Shown here: positions 63,577 through 64,000 of the stretch, piece after piece
How positions within the stretch are numbered: the stretch's first letter is position 1
Layout of the letters: each line of letters begins with the position of its first letter
Assembly (NCBI RefSeq): GCF_028737215.1
Contig: NZ_JAQZAM010000022.1
Coordinates: 1-64,000, forward strand
Direction: 5' to 3'
DNA: 64,000 nucleotides
Origin: Actinomycetospora chibensis
GTDB lineage: Bacteria > Actinomycetota > Actinomycetes > Mycobacteriales > Pseudonocardiaceae
The notes under the pieces: model-generated
The model's database searches: none
What the model was told of the DNA's origin: nothing
The model's input: only the letters and a program-made list of their open reading frames with translations
Made by a program: the position numbers and the translations under genes

Positions 63577-64000
63577 TCAGGCCAGGCGTCCCGTGAGCTC
63601 CGCGCAGACGTCGTCGAGGGCGGCGGCCGACGCCCGGCAGACGCCGGGGAACGACAGGAAGCCGTGCACCGCCCGGGCGTGGTCGGTGTGCTTCACCGGC
63701 ACACCGGCCGCGCCCAGGCGCGTGACGTAGTCGGCGCCGTCGTCGTGCAGCGGGTCGACCGCGGCCGTGACGACGAGCGCCGGCGGCAGGTCGGCGACGT
63801 CCGGCGCGAACAGCGGGGAGCACAGCGGATCGGTCGGGTCGCCGTCCTCGCCGAGGTAGTGGGTGCGGAAGACCTCCATGTCGGCGCGCGTGAGCACCGG
63901 TCCGGTGGCGAAGCGCTCGACCGAGGGCCGGGTGAACGTCAGATCCAGCACGGGGTAGAGCAGAACTTGCGCGTCGATGACCGGTCCGGCCTCGCGCGCC
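63577..64000 (-). CDS. Alpha/beta hydrolase (HSL/esterase type), C-terminal part, cut by the window end
   Basis: At least 141 residues of an HSL-type alpha/beta hydrolase; the start lies beyond the window. The visible part runs from VLLYPVLDLT through LLCSPLFAPDVADLPPALVVTAAVDPLHDDG (catalytic Asp) to HARAVHGFLSFPG (catalytic His). The nucleophile Ser would be outside. Convergent with phaB. Confidence 0.75.
   Translation of the reverse strand, partial: AREAGPVIDAQVLLYPVLDLTFTRPSVERFATGPVLTRADMEVFRTHYLGEDGDPTDPLCSPLFAPDVADLPPALVVTAAVDPLHDDGADYVTRLGAAGVPVKHTDHARAVHGFLSFPGVCRASAAALDDVCAELTGRLA

Overview
The window is very GC-rich DNA (about 73% by eye) from a mycolate-less or mycolate-related actinobacterium, most likely a Pseudonocardia-type genome (order Pseudonocardiales). 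Support comes from a mycothiol-dependent formaldehyde dehydrogenase, SepH, DUF2537, DUF2771, DUF3027 and DUF2530 proteins, a CvnABCD conservon, many GTG starts, and -10-like TANNNT boxes 6-8 nt before GTG codons that suggest leaderless mRNAs. There are no tRNA, rRNA, IS elements, prophage or CRISPR signals that I can see.

A conserved backbone follows the gene order that I recall from Mycobacterium tuberculosis Rv0871-Rv0896: cold-shock protein (153), DUF2771 and MFS (4471-6560, minus), DUF3027 (6817), DUF2530 (13951, minus), SpoU-type rRNA methyltransferase (38495), DUF2537 (39304), SepH (40050, minus), SerC (41329, minus), citrate synthase CitA (42594, minus), PdxH (43964) and citrate synthase GltA (49516). 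Accessory blocks sit between these anchors.

Region by region: 0.6-4.4 kb holds two tandem paralogous secreted ricin-type lectin proteins with an uncharacterised C-terminal domain. 7.7-10.7 kb encodes a large sacsin/Hsp90-type GHKL ATPase. 10.8-14 kb has two NmrA-like reductases, a small FMN-binding-fold protein and an AraC regulator with a strong divergent operator candidate. 14.3-19.3 kb has an AzgA-type purine permease, a nitrilase-fold protein lacking its catalytic cysteine, an SfnG-type dimethylsulfone monooxygenase and an orphan substrate-binding lipoprotein. 19.5-23.8 kb is a conservon (cvnABCD) whose GTPase gene carries an apparent frameshift and is followed by the degenerate 3' end of a second cvnA. 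23.9-29.8 kb has a SnoaL-like protein, a large LuxR (LAL) regulator and an acyl-CoA ligase/methyltransferase pair. 29.8-32.5 kb is a membrane cytochrome-Moco oxidoreductase pair with a divergent TetR regulator. 32.5-38.2 kb holds dodecin, an MFS exporter, AraC plus a His-rich methyltransferase, a glutamate-cysteine ligase homologue and a bifunctional-nuclease-domain protein.

After the serC/citA/pdxH block come an MFS exporter, a type II NADH dehydrogenase, aldose epimerase plus PfkB sugar kinase, GltA, photolyase, a small lipoprotein, a glycine-betaine-type binding protein, an ABC-2 exporter and a two-domain gamma-glutamylcyclotransferase-like protein. The last 6 kb joins formaldehyde detoxification (mycothiol-dependent dehydrogenase plus metallo-beta-lactamase-fold hydrolase) to a polyhydroxyalkanoate module (thiolase, PhaC-like hydrolase, acetoacetyl-CoA reductase), and ends in a truncated alpha/beta hydrolase gene.

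Regulatory DNA is informative: strong inverted-repeat terminators separate most convergent genes, three of them sharing GTGAGC...GCTCAC outer arms, and several convergent pairs overlap at their stop codons or, in one case, by 103 bp. All functional calls are from reading motifs and recalled family features; no database search was run.
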